Origin: Acidobacteriota bacterium
GTDB lineage: Bacteria; Acidobacteriota; Terriglobia; Acidiferrales; UBA7541
DNA: 42,287 nt
NCBI GenBank assembly: GCA_013287135.1
Contig: JABDEK010000031.1
Coordinates: 1-42,287, forward strand
Direction: 5' to 3'
Program-made: the position numbers and the translations under genes
Notes under the pieces: generated by a model
What the model was told of the DNA's origin: nothing
What the model saw: only the letters and a program-made list of their open reading frames with translations
Databases searched by the model: none
Shown: in pieces, positions 26,658 to 34,876 of the stretch
How positions within the stretch are numbered: the first letter of the stretch is position 1
Layout: every line of letters begins with the position of its first letter

Positions 26658-27419
26658 CTATTTTGCTGGGATATAGCTTAGGTCTGGGCGGAACTCGATG
26701 AGTTCGCTGTAGGTGTCCTCGACCGAACTGTTGAGTCTCTCGATCACCGACATTGCTTCTTGCTCGCCGAAAGCGGCGCGTAGATCTTCGCGTAAAGATT
26801 TCACGGCGGGATCATCTTCCATCGAAGCCCAGTTGGCATGTTGGATGGTCAACACGAACGTGCCGCCGCGGCCGCCGTTCACCAAGCGGTACCAGGAATA
26901 GTGCAATAGTGAGTTCATCTTCTGGCGTGCTTCGGCGCCGCGCGCAATAGCACTGCGGAAATCGTCACCGTGGCCATAGCGCACGTGGAAAGTCACCACT
27001 TCGGTATACTTACCATTCATGTCCGTAGGTGGATTGCTCCATTTCGGCAAGAACTCATAGTAGGCGGTGGTGAGTTTTTCAACGGAAGCTCCGACGAGGG
27101 CTTGATATTGCGCGAGGTCGGCAGCATCGCTGACCTTGGGCTTGTCCATATCGGCCCAATGCAAGCCCAGGCGTCCGACGATGTAGGTTCCGGTGCGTTC
27201 GCCAGTGAGTGTTTCAAATACGTAGAGACCTTGATTGTCATTCTGCTGTTTGTGCCAGGCGACCTTTTGCTTGCGGCCGTCTTCATACTGCTTCACCATG
27301 CCGTTTTTTGGCGTCTGGAATTCCAGACCGGCGATGTTGCCTGGCTGACTTTGCGCTGAAACCGAAAAGGCTGCGAGAAGCAACACACTGAGGGCTGTAC
27401 TCAGTTTGAGCAATTTCAC
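26658..27419 (-). CDS. Exported protein of unknown function
   Basis: A 253-residue protein with a signal peptide (KLLKLSTALSVLLLAAFSVSAQ). The mature part has a Trp/Tyr-rich N-terminal half (VFETLTGERTGTYIVGRLGLHW) and a C-terminal half reading EVVTFHVRYGHGDDFRSAI, then GGTFVLTIQHANWASMED. That second half resembles a dimeric alpha/beta-barrel subunit in layout; this is only a guess and I name no family. Start is GTG 27419, with AGGAGG five bases upstream; an in-frame ATG at 27482 would put this ribosome-binding site inside the coding region. It is monocistronic, ending at the hairpin shared with the deacylase gene. Confidence 0.8.
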   Translation of the reverse strand: MKLLKLSTALSVLLLAAFSVSAQSQPGNIAGLEFQTPKNGMVKQYEDGRKQKVAWHKQQNDNQGLYVFETLTGERTGTYIVGRLGLHWADMDKPKVSDAADLAQYQALVGASVEKLTTAYYEFLPKWSNPPTDMNGKYTEVVTFHVRYGHGDDFRSAIARGAEARQKMNSLLHYSWYRLVNGGRGGTFVLTIQHANWASMEDDPAVKSLREDLRAAFGEQEAMSVIERLNSSVEDTYSELIEFRPDLSYIPAK

Positions 27420-27525
27420 AATTTCCTCCTGGATTTTTTGATAGAACGTGCGGGCCGAAAGTCGAAAAAGGGTAGCGCGCAAATGAGCGTAGTGTCAACC
27501 TGGATTGCAAAGAACCGTTGGAACA

Positions 27526-27554
27526 TTGACGGAAACAGAGTCGGGATGTAGACT
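27526..27554 (+). promoter_or_regulatory. Candidate promoter of the STAS operon
   Basis: TTGACG (27526-27531), a 17-base spacer and TAGACT (27549-27554) fit a sigma70-type promoter about 70 bp before ATG 27624. Confidence 0.5.
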
Positions 27555-27623
27555 CGCGGGCCTTAGCGATTCAGACTCAGGAGAAATGTTCCGGGCGAGA
27601 GGCAGGCGCAATATTGAGAATTT

Positions 27624-27926
27624 ATGAGCGACTGGGAATACATACACGCGCATCCGGCGGAACTTTTAACGCGACTGCATCAATTTACGATTCTGAAGCA
27701 GCAACCGGGCGGCGACGTCACGTTCTCAATTACGGTGAAGGAATTTGCGGTGCCACCTCCCGGGCAGCGAATGAGGTTTTACGCCGAAGCGGACAAATCG
27801 GTAAATCAAAATACAGCTCCGTTTATGCCGTGTGGCTGGGGTGATTCGTTATTTTCAGCATTGGCCGGCTGCGTAAAGCTGATTCAAAATTTTCCATATG
27901 AAGGCGAGGAAGGCACAGCGTCATGA
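27624..27926 (+). CDS. Small protein of unknown function, coupled to a STAS gene
   Basis: A 100-residue protein, MSDWEYIHAHPAELLTRLHQF at the start, with no signal peptide or membrane segment. I do not recognise a family. It overlaps the STAS-domain gene by four bases (ATGA), so the two are translationally coupled and probably act together. A weak GAG precedes the ATG. Another plus-strand frame starting at 27614 overlaps it but has no such coupling and less protein-like composition. Confidence 0.65.
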   Translation: MSDWEYIHAHPAELLTRLHQFTILKQQPGGDVTFSITVKEFAVPPPGQRMRFYAEADKSVNQNTAPFMPCGWGDSLFSALAGCVKLIQNFPYEGEEGTAS

Positions 27927-28291
27927 TCGTCCGCTTCACAAAACGAACTGTGCGGCCGGGCATCGGCGCGCTGGACATGCAAGGCAGCATACATGCCGGC
28001 GCGGAATGCGCGCGTTTGGAGCAGGAAGTGGACGAGATGATCGCGGCGCAAGAGACACGAGTGATTTTTAACATGGCCGGTGTAACACACATAGACAGTG
28101 CGGCGATCGGCGCCATTGTGAAGTGCTTTACGAAACTGAAGCGGGCCGGCGGATCTTTGCGGATCGCTGCCGCACAACCCATGATCATCTACAGCCTGAA
28201 AATGACCAGGCTGGACACGCTGATAGAAATGTTTCCGACCGCGGATGAAGCCGCAGCAGGATTCGGCGCAGGCGCTTCGAACGTTTGTTAG
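27923..28291 (+). CDS. STAS-domain protein (anti-sigma-factor antagonist-like)
   Basis: A 122-residue single STAS domain. The central strand and helix read RVIFNMAGVTHIDSAAIGAIV, with S59 at the position phosphorylated in SpoIIAA/RsbV-type antagonists. Such proteins bind anti-sigma kinases when unphosphorylated, releasing a sigma factor. No anti-sigma kinase or phosphatase gene is adjacent, so the partner must be elsewhere. GAGGAAGG lies about ten bases before the ATG, inside the preceding small gene, which it overlaps by four bases. Confidence 0.85.
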   Translation: MIVRFTKRTVRPGIGALDMQGSIHAGAECARLEQEVDEMIAAQETRVIFNMAGVTHIDSAAIGAIVKCFTKLKRAGGSLRIAAAQPMIIYSLKMTRLDTLIEMFPTADEAAAGFGAGASNVC

Positions 28292-28482
28292 CTTACCTGA
28301 ACCTGCAAACCTAAGTCTTAGCAATTTTTTCTTCCATGCGTGTTATATTGCCGCGGGGTCGTTCGTCCTGGACACGAGTCCCGACTTGGCAATCGAAGGC
28401 GAAGGCGTGGGGCTATTCACTCGCCCATTAGAAGTCCGCGGATCGTTTCTTCGTTCTCAAGAAAATCCACTAGGAGGAACTT

Positions 28483-28956
28483 ATGAAATGGCGGTCTGGA
28501 GTTTTAGGGGCATTGGCTTTAGGTCTCTGTGTGTCTGTAATGCCGCTTCACGCGCAAACATCAGATGTATCCACTAGACCGGTCGCACATCCGTGGTACG
28601 ACATAACCAAAGAAGTAACACTGACCGGCACCGTTACCAGCGTGGTGAAGACTCCGGCCCGCGGAACAGAAGCCATGGTCGGTTCCCATCTTCTGGTTGA
28701 AACGAATTCCGGTGTTGTGGATACGAGTCTAGGAAAGTACGCGCTAAGAGGTAAAGGCGCCCTTTCCGTCACAACTGGGGACCGCGTTCAGCTTACCGGA
28801 ATTATGAAGACTGTGCGAGATAAGCAAGTTTTTGTCGCCCGGGTCATCCTGACGAACGGCCATGCATACGCGCTTCGCAACGAACATGGCCTAGCCTATT
28901 TGCCGTCAGCCCGAGAAGGAACAGCGAACTCTGAAGCCAAGGGAGGGACGCTATGA
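28483..28956 (+). CDS. Exported small beta-rich (OB-fold-like) protein
   Basis: A 157-residue protein with signal peptide (MKWRSGVLGALALGLCVSVMPLHAQ). The mature part reads as an OB-fold-like beta barrel (EVTLTGTVTSVVKTPARG, then GDRVQLTGIMKTV, then VFVARVILTNGHAYALRN). It resembles DUF5666/DUF6152-type periplasmic proteins; that assignment is tentative. GGAGG lies five bases before the ATG. Its stop codon overlaps the ATG of a 23-codon frame (28953-29024). Confidence 0.8.
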   Translation: MKWRSGVLGALALGLCVSVMPLHAQTSDVSTRPVAHPWYDITKEVTLTGTVTSVVKTPARGTEAMVGSHLLVETNSGVVDTSLGKYALRGKGALSVTTGDRVQLTGIMKTVRDKQVFVARVILTNGHAYALRNEHGLAYLPSAREGTANSEAKGGTL

Positions 28957-29024
28957 ACCGCGGAACTCGCTGGATCGCTGCGAATTCTGGAATCAGGATT
29001 ACCGCAGGATTTTCCGTCCAGTAA
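28953..29024 (+). CDS. Tiny coupled open frame, possibly a gene remnant
   Basis: ATG 28953 overlaps the preceding stop as ATGA and is preceded by GGAGGG inside the upstream gene. The frame encodes 23 residues (MNRGTRWIAANSGIRITAGF, then SVQ) and stops at 29022-29024. The translation signals look real, but the product has no recognisable features. It may be a genuine small protein or the surviving start of a gene lost after it. Confidence 0.3.
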   Translation: MNRGTRWIAANSGIRITAGFSVQ

Positions 29025-29184
29025 TCCCATCGGAAAATAAGCGCTGCCACTCTTCTCTAAGGTTTTTGCGCATCCGGATTTATCGATTAAATTGGGTGAC
29101 TCCACCTCTTTTTCCACCTCCGTTAGGTAACCCCCAGTATCCACCATGCGTCTATAAAGCGGACCGTATATATGGAGAAGAGGG

Positions 29185-30873
29185 TTGAAACCACGATCTA
29201 CCGTCATCCTTGCATGTAGCATCGCCACACTCCTGATCAGCTATCTGGGAGTACGAGTTCGTACCAACGTCCGTGGCTCTGCACATGATCCAAAAGCCAA
29301 CGATGCATCTGTTCTTAGCTGGCCGTGGCCTGATCAAGCGTCAGCTGATAGTCAGATCACAGCGAACAACATAAGAGTCCTTACCTACCACAACGACCAG
29401 GCGCGCACGGGGCGAAATTTGGCGGAAAAAATTCTCACGCCCGGGAACGTCAATTATAAAAGTTTCGGCAAGCTAGGTTTTCTTTCTGTGGATGGGTTGG
29501 TGGATGCCGAGCCTTTGTACGTTTCTAATCTGATCGTGGCCGGTAATCCTCACAACGTCGTGTTCGTCGTTACTGAACACGATTCCGCGTATGCCTTCGA
29601 TGCGGATACGCTGGCGCAACTTTGGCATGTGACCGTGCTGGGCGCGAACGAAGTTCCCAGTGATGATCGCGGATGCGGCCAAGTAAGTCCCGAGATCGGA
29701 ATCACCTCCACTCCGGTCATCGCGTTAAATAATGGAGGCCACGGCGCAATGTACTTGGTGGCTATGTCGAAGGATAACAGCGGGAACTACTTTCAACGCC
29801 TGCACGCTCTTGACATCACTACCGGCGCCGAAACTTCCAGCAGCCCCACAACAATTACGGCAACATTTCCGAATCTGTCCGGTGAGACGACGTTCGATCC
29901 CAAAATGTACAAAGAACGTGCGTCTTTGCTATTTCTGAACAACCGGATCTTCACAAGCTGGGCTTCGCATTGTGATAACGGCGCATACACTGGTTGGATA
30001 ATGGCCTACAACGCTTCGACGCTGAAACAAGAGGAAGTACTGAACGTTACGCCTAATGGTAGCGACGGAGCGATTTGGATGTCGGGCGCCGGCCCAGCCG
30101 CTGATCCCCAGGGTTACATTTATTTATTGGACGCAAATGGCACTTTTGATAATACGTTGAACTCTGACGGGTTTCCCATCAATGGAGATCTTGGCAACGG
30201 ATTTTTGAAGCTGTCGGCGAGCGCCAGCAAACTTACCGTGGCCGATTATTTCAACATGCACAACACCGGCGCCGAATCTAACGCAGACGAAGATCTCGGT
30301 TCCGGCGGCGCGCTCGTCCTGCCCGATTTAAAAGATACGGCGGGTAACACCTGGCAACTGGCTATCGGTGCGGGAAAAGATGGTCACATTTACGTAGTGA
30401 ATCGTAATTCGATGGGGAAGTTCAATACGAAGAATGACAACGGCGTGTATCAGGAACTCGTCAAGGCGCTGGCGGGTGGAGTGTGGTCAGCGCCGGCGTA
30501 TTTCAAAAACACTGTGTTTTTCGGCGCGGTAGGGGACTCGCTGAAAGCATTTCCCATCGTGAATGCCAAACTTGTGCCGCAGCCCGCTTCGAAAACGACT
30601 GCCAAGTTTGCTTACCCTGGAACCACACCGAGCATTTCAGCGAATGGCGATTTTAACGGAATCGTTTGGGCGGTAGAGTCCCGCGGCAGCGATGCCGGTA
30701 TTCTTCACGCCTATGATGCGAGTAACCTGGCCAACGAGTTGTACAACAGCAATGAAGCCGGCGCTCGCGACAACTTTTCCGACAACAAGTACATCACGCC
30801 GATGATCGCTGACGGAAAAGTCTTCATCGGGACTCCCACAGGAGTCATGGTTTTCGGATTGTTGCAGCAGTAG
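29185..30873 (+). CDS. Exported PQQ-like beta-propeller protein
   Basis: A 562-residue protein starting at TTG 29185, with GGAG seven bases upstream; an out-of-frame ATG at 29172 gives no product. Residues 4-24 form a signal sequence or anchor. The rest is a beta-propeller of PQQ-dehydrogenase/BamB-like blades (for example VVFVVTEHDSAYAFDADTL, GWIMAYNASTLKQEEVLNV, WQLAIGAGKDGHIYVVNR, VFIGTPTGVMVFGLLQQ). The opening LTYHNDQARTGRNLAEKILT is, from memory, typical of such exported acidobacterial proteins. No enzymatic domain or heme site is seen. It may be a scaffold or adhesin-like protein; the function is unknown. Confidence 0.82.
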   Translation: MKPRSTVILACSIATLLISYLGVRVRTNVRGSAHDPKANDASVLSWPWPDQASADSQITANNIRVLTYHNDQARTGRNLAEKILTPGNVNYKSFGKLGFLSVDGLVDAEPLYVSNLIVAGNPHNVVFVVTEHDSAYAFDADTLAQLWHVTVLGANEVPSDDRGCGQVSPEIGITSTPVIALNNGGHGAMYLVAMSKDNSGNYFQRLHALDITTGAETSSSPTTITATFPNLSGETTFDPKMYKERASLLFLNNRIFTSWASHCDNGAYTGWIMAYNASTLKQEEVLNVTPNGSDGAIWMSGAGPAADPQGYIYLLDANGTFDNTLNSDGFPINGDLGNGFLKLSASASKLTVADYFNMHNTGAESNADEDLGSGGALVLPDLKDTAGNTWQLAIGAGKDGHIYVVNRNSMGKFNTKNDNGVYQELVKALAGGVWSAPAYFKNTVFFGAVGDSLKAFPIVNAKLVPQPASKTTAKFAYPGTTPSISANGDFNGIVWAVESRGSDAGILHAYDASNLANELYNSNEAGARDNFSDNKYITPMIADGKVFIGTPTGVMVFGLLQQ

Positions 30874-30964
30874 TAGCCGACAGACCTGAAAAATCCCCCG
30901 CCAGCACGCCACAAAAGCAGCTTCGCCATTATTACGAGTGTGCTAACCTGATTGTAATAACAAC

Positions 30965-31054
<90 letters not shown>

Positions 31055-31138
31055 TGACTCAAGAAGCCAACAAAAAAGCATAATTTACATATATTGTACT
31101 ACATGGTACTAACTATAGGGTGATTTGAGAGGGTTTTT

Positions 31139-32335
31139 ATGCTCGCACTCTATAGGCGTATAAAGAACGAGGCCGGCCAATGGAAGGCGGAGAAGGTCAG
31201 AGAAGGCCGAGGAATTCGCACTAGCGATATCAAAGGTCCGTTCTTTGTGCGCCCGATGGTTAACGGCAAGCAGGAGCGCCGTGCCCTCCATTCAGAGTCC
31301 TTCGCTGACGCAAAAATCGAAGCCGCCGAAGTCGAAACGCTCTGCGAAGCACAATCAAAAGGATTGTCTGTCGCTGACCTAACCGGTCAAATGAACAGCA
31401 ATCGCATTCCGATCAAAGCCGTTGTGGCAACCTACCTCGAATTGAAAAAGAACAAAGCCAAAAAAACGCAGCAACAGTACCGACTAACATTGAACGAATT
31501 TCTCGAGTCTTTAGGAAAGGTGAAATTTCTCGATGAAATCAATGTGACCGTCCTTAGAAACTACAAGAATTTTCTCGCAGCCAAAGGTTTCGCCGGTAAG
31601 ACGATCGACACAAGAGTGAACATCGTAGCTTTCCTGCTGAAGAAGAACGGGATCGCCGCTCGTGTGCCAAAAGATGAAATGCCGGCTGTCGAAATCGAGA
31701 CGGCTGTGCCTTATACAGACGAAGAACTGAAGAAAATGTTCGGGGAAATGACTGAAGAGGAGAAAGTACAGTACAAGTTTTTCCTGGGCTCCGCGTGTCG
31801 AGACCGCGAAGTCACTTATGCCGCGTGGTCGGATATTAATTTCGATAAAGGAACGTACACCATTCGAAGCAAGCCGGAAGTCGGATTCACTGTTAAGAAC
31901 CATGAAAGCCGAACGGTGCCGCTGCCGGATAGCCTTTTGAAATTACTGAAAGATCGTCGGAAGAGGATGCCGGACAGTCGATGGATCTTCACCAATGGAG
32001 CCGGGTCTCCGGCTAATCATTTTTTACGGCGGCTCAAAAAGATTGCCTTAAGGGCAGGCTTAAATTGCGGGCAATGCACTACAACGATTATGAAAGGGAA
32101 GTACAAGTGGCGGAAACTCGTCACCGTTACCTGTAAAACAGATCCGGTCTGCGAGCACATCTACCTGCACAGGCTTCGCAAGACGTGCGCGACTCGCTGG
32201 GCAGAAACAGGAATTCCCGTCCGAACAATTCAGCACTATCTCGGACATTCCTCGCTTGAGACTACAACACTGTATCTAGGGGTCGCAGACTCCGACAAAA
32301 TGCGCGATAAAGTTAATGTGGCGTTCGGCGATTAA
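31139..32335 (+). CDS. Tyrosine recombinase (integrase) of a tRNA-Ser island
   Basis: A 398-residue site-specific recombinase of the lambda-integrase family. Residues about 90-175 are the core-binding domain. In the catalytic domain I see R221 (ACRDRE), K253 (TVKNHESRTVPL), H344-R-L-R347, H370 (LGHSS) and the nucleophile Y379 (TTLYLG), the full set. Between the beta-hairpin and the H-x-x-R box lies an insertion with C310-G-Q-C313 and C332/C338/H340 that could bind zinc. It starts 85 bp after tRNA-Ser(GGA), the classic arrangement for an integrative element, and overlaps the excisionase-like gene by four bases in convergent orientation. GAGAGGG precedes the ATG. Confidence 0.95.
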   Translation: MLALYRRIKNEAGQWKAEKVREGRGIRTSDIKGPFFVRPMVNGKQERRALHSESFADAKIEAAEVETLCEAQSKGLSVADLTGQMNSNRIPIKAVVATYLELKKNKAKKTQQQYRLTLNEFLESLGKVKFLDEINVTVLRNYKNFLAAKGFAGKTIDTRVNIVAFLLKKNGIAARVPKDEMPAVEIETAVPYTDEELKKMFGEMTEEEKVQYKFFLGSACRDREVTYAAWSDINFDKGTYTIRSKPEVGFTVKNHESRTVPLPDSLLKLLKDRRKRMPDSRWIFTNGAGSPANHFLRRLKKIALRAGLNCGQCTTTIMKGKYKWRKLVTVTCKTDPVCEHIYLHRLRKTCATRWAETGIPVRTIQHYLGHSSLETTTLYLGVADSDKMRDKVNVAFGD

Positions 32336-32580
32336 GCCGTCTCTTTTAACTGTTCAATATAAGCGTCTAGGTCGCGAATATCGAGCAAGTGACGTTTGCC
32401 CAGAAGTACGGGCTTGATTGTGCCCTCCCTATAAAGCGTTTCGATAAATCCAAAAGTGCAGGACAAATAATCGGCAGCATCGGCGATGCGAAGTAAACGT
32501 GGAACTGAGCGAGGTGTGGATGTTGCCTTTACTGGGGTTCGTTCCGAGGTATGCGGAGTCAACGCCTTGGGAGAGGGCAT
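32332..32580 (-). CDS. Excisionase-like small HTH protein
   Basis: An 82-residue protein with a winged helix-turn-helix of the excisionase/MerR-like HTH_17 type at residues 28-78 (LLRIADAADYLSCTFGFIETLYREG, then VLLGKRHLLDIRDLDAYIEQL). Such proteins bend DNA at attachment sites to favour excision, or regulate the integrase. The N-terminal 27 residues are Ser/Thr/Pro-rich and probably disordered. It converges on the integrase gene with a four-base overlap, which supports a recombination directionality role. Confidence 0.85.
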   Translation of the reverse strand: MPSPKALTPHTSERTPVKATSTPRSVPRLLRIADAADYLSCTFGFIETLYREGTIKPVLLGKRHLLDIRDLDAYIEQLKETA

Positions 32581-32741
32581 AAACCAATCCTTCTAGTCAG
32601 GCTACAAAGTAGAGGTATTGTTGCATTCTGGCGTTTCGACTCTCTATTGGGCATTGGGAACGCTAGACTTCGTGCAAAGAATCGGAAACCATCGGATGTT
32701 GTTCCAGGTACCAAAATCGGGCCGCTCTCATGCCTGATAAG

Positions 32742-32757
32742 CCGATAATCGGACAAG
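32742..32757. repeat. Short dyad repeat, copy 1
   Basis: CCGATAATCGGACAAG: a CCGAT/ATCGG dyad followed by GACAAG. Related copies lie at 33208, 36187, 37170 and 41596, all between genes in the part right of the tRNA. Confidence 0.45.
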
Positions 32758-32768
32758 CCAAATCCTAG

Positions 32769-33173
32769 TCATTTTTGTTTTTTCTCAAATAGTTCGATTG
32801 TGGCGTTTCTCTCGTTCGCGAGTTCCACGAAAGTCTTCGACCGAATTCTGTTTCGGGGTTTGTAGGGGACCAACACGAGCGGAATAACGAGAATCAAGTA
32901 GGCGTTGAGAACTAGAGAGATCGGAATCCACAGTATGAATGTGCCAACTAAGAAAATTGGAATATTCCTTACCCCGGCAATCCATAAGATACCTACTGAA
33001 ATTGAAATGGAGATTACTGTCCTCAATACGAGATACGGCTGATGAAATCGGAACACTTTCCCGCACCTAGGACATTCGAGCCCCCCGGCAGTTCCTGGCA
33101 GGCGTTGAAGCTCGGACGTATCAACCGACCCGTCGCACAGAGGACATCGGAGTATCAGAACACTTCTTCTCAT
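32769..33173 (-). CDS. Zinc-ribbon membrane protein of unknown function
   Basis: A 134-residue protein starting MRRSVLILRCPLCDG. Two CxxC pairs (CPLC and CPRC, residues about 10-40) form a zinc ribbon, followed by two hydrophobic helices (about 47-65 and 69-100) and a basic, charged tail. I do not recognise a named family. An in-frame start at 33248 would add 25 residues encoded by the repeat element and the hairpin at 33174-33192, so the shorter form is preferred, although no clear ribosome-binding site is seen for either. It is a cargo-type gene of the island. Confidence 0.65.
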   Translation of the reverse strand: MRRSVLILRCPLCDGSVDTSELQRLPGTAGGLECPRCGKVFRFHQPYLVLRTVISISISVGILWIAGVRNIPIFLVGTFILWIPISLVLNAYLILVIPLVLVPYKPRNRIRSKTFVELANERNATIELFEKKQK

Positions 33174-33192
33174 AGACGCTAGTATAGCGTCT
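33174..33192. repeat. Perfect 8-bp palindrome abutting a start codon
   Basis: AGACGCTAGTATAGCGTCT has perfect 8-bp arms around GTA and lies immediately upstream of ATG 33173 of the zinc-ribbon gene. It could be an operator, or a hairpin controlling translation. Confidence 0.5.
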
Positions 33193-33207
33193 GAATCATT
33201 CTCAGTG

Positions 33208-33219
33208 CCCGATAAGTCG
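33208..33219. repeat. Short dyad repeat, copy 2
   Basis: CCCGATAAGTCG matches the first part of copy 4 (37170). Further right (about 33250-33285) the sequence CCCAAATC and CAGTCATTT echoes the flank of copy 1, so the zinc-ribbon gene sits between similar flanks. Confidence 0.4.
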
Positions 33220-33321
33220 TTAATCAAGCGTCGAGACATCGGCCTCATCCCGGACGAGTCCCAAATCGGATTTCAGTCATTTCCTCAAGCAGGTCGGGGA
33301 TGATAAGGTCTCAATCCCAAT

Positions 33322-34074
33322 ATGAAACTTGGATGGACTGCCTTGGCAGCGACGATTCTTGTGTTGTTGGCAACAAGCGCATTTATCGTGTTCCGCGCTT
33401 CTCAAATGTTGCGGTTGTTTGAAACCGCAATATCGCCGTCTTCAGTAACAGCGGATGCTGACGAAGCGATTAAAAAACTAGATGCATACCATGGGAAACG
33501 TGCGACTGACCTATTAGTTCGGATCGCTATCGCAGATCGGGAATTCGTGGACGATCGACAGGACCTAGCCATTAGATTGACAGGGGAGAAAAATGATCCA
33601 AGCGCGCTAGCCACTTTGGCCAGCCTGCTTCAGCCCCACATTGAATTGGGACGTCGAGAAGCAGTTGCGAAGGCACTTCAAAAGAGTATCTGCACGACTG
33701 AATGCGTGCTATCGATTCTGCACTATGAGGAACGTTTATGGTGCTGCCACTCAGATCAAGAAAGCGTTCTAGCTCTAATAAGCGACCAATCGACCAGGTC
33801 GTATATCGAAAAAGAACACGGCGAAATGTTAGCTCTCCTGGACACGGCATTGGTTCGAAATGGACCATCTACGGTCCAAGTGCTGCGTGATGTTTATGGT
33901 CTAGGAAGTCCTAGCCCTAGTCCCTTTGCTCTTCACGTCGTCGCGTCTCTACATTTACGCCGAGCTTGTCCCGCTTTGGCGAAATCGGAATATCAACTAC
34001 TTGACTCATCCCAGAAAGACGAAATAGAAGGTTTGCTCAAGGACTTAAACTGCACTGGGGACAATAAGCACTAA
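33322..34074 (+). CDS. Membrane-anchored protein of unknown function
   Basis: A 250-residue protein with one N-terminal hydrophobic segment (residues 5-25, ALAATILVLLATSAFIVF). The rest is an all-helical, soluble-looking domain (ATLASLLQPHIELGRREAVAKALQ and ALLDTALVRNGPSTVQVL), perhaps built of HEAT-like helical pairs. It contains a Cys cluster (CTTECV, WCCHSD) that may form disulfides outside the membrane. I recognise no family. The ribosome-binding site is weak. It precedes the multi-TM gene by about 50 bp on the same strand. Confidence 0.6.
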   Translation: MKLGWTALAATILVLLATSAFIVFRASQMLRLFETAISPSSVTADADEAIKKLDAYHGKRATDLLVRIAIADREFVDDRQDLAIRLTGEKNDPSALATLASLLQPHIELGRREAVAKALQKSICTTECVLSILHYEERLWCCHSDQESVLALISDQSTRSYIEKEHGEMLALLDTALVRNGPSTVQVLRDVYGLGSPSPSPFALHVVASLHLRRACPALAKSEYQLLDSSQKDEIEGLLKDLNCTGDNKH

Positions 34075-34126
34075 AGTTAGTTGTTCGGGCTTGCTAACCG
34101 CTGGGAACAAATCATATAAACATGAA

Positions 34127-34876
34127 ATGTGCAGCGGCCACCTCAAGACCGTTTTGTTGGCTGCGGCAAGTGGATTTTGTTCTGGTTGTGCAACTCTCTG
34201 GTTATTTGTTTTCCTGTCCCCAACTTCTTTGGACTTTTGTGGAATGCCTTTCGTTGTCGCGACGACAGTGAGTTTTTGGGTATCGCGGCACCGTGGTTGG
34301 CTGAAGTTTACGCCCAATATCCGACGGTATTTCGCCGCTGGCATCTTGATAGTTTCAATATATCCTTTAACTCTGTGGATAATTCCACTTGCCGAAGCGA
34401 TATCTTCAACTCAAAACCATCCGCCACATCCGTTCACTTTTTGGTCAGATTGGGTGAACATGCCAGCAATGTCGGCTGTCGTAATTGTGTGCGTAACCAT
34501 AACGTCGCTTGCGCTGTGGATCGTTTCCGGCAAGTGGAGCATGAAGGCGTTCTTCCTTCTGATTATTGGAGCGATTGGGGTTGGTTGGATTGCTCTGGCT
34601 TTAACCTTACTACTTGCGGATTTTGGTTATTCAGTTCAAATCAATTCAGAGGATTGGACGTTCGTGGGGTTGGTGATGATTCTTGGAGAAACAAGTTTTG
34701 GCGCTGTTTCGGCAGAATGGATCGCGTCGGATAATCGGACTTCACCAATGCGATGCAGTTATAATTGCGTCCCCAAACATGACTCAAAGCGTCGAGATCG
34801 TAATCGGAAACAGAGGAGCGGATTACGTTTCGATCCGGGTGATCGAACCGGCACTGACGGGTTGGATGAAAGCTGA
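34127..34876 (+). CDS. Multi-TM membrane protein of unknown function
   Basis: A 249-residue protein with about six hydrophobic helices (for example TVLLAAASGFCSGCATLWLF, AAGILIVSIYPLTLWII, AVVIVCVTITSLALWIV, AFFLLIIGAIGVGWIALAL). No family is recognised. The start could be TTG 34091 or ATG 34127; ATG is preferred. The last 33 residues (RRDRNRKQRSGLRFD and onward) overlap the next gene in another frame and look like non-native sequence, so the natural stop may have been lost through an indel near 34740. A different frame over 34129-34734 is less hydrophobic and not called. Confidence 0.5.
   Translation: MCSGHLKTVLLAAASGFCSGCATLWLFVFLSPTSLDFCGMPFVVATTVSFWVSRHRGWLKFTPNIRRYFAAGILIVSIYPLTLWIIPLAEAISSTQNHPPHPFTFWSDWVNMPAMSAVVIVCVTITSLALWIVSGKWSMKAFFLLIIGAIGVGWIALALTLLLADFGYSVQINSEDWTFVGLVMILGETSFGAVSAEWIASDNRTSPMRCSYNCVPKHDSKRRDRNRKQRSGLRFDPGDRTGTDGLDES

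Noticed and set aside
34129..34734. A 201-codon plus-strand frame overlapping the multi-TM gene
   Set aside because: It is rich in Cys, Trp, Arg and Asn without domain logic, whereas the adjacent frame gives clean membrane helices.
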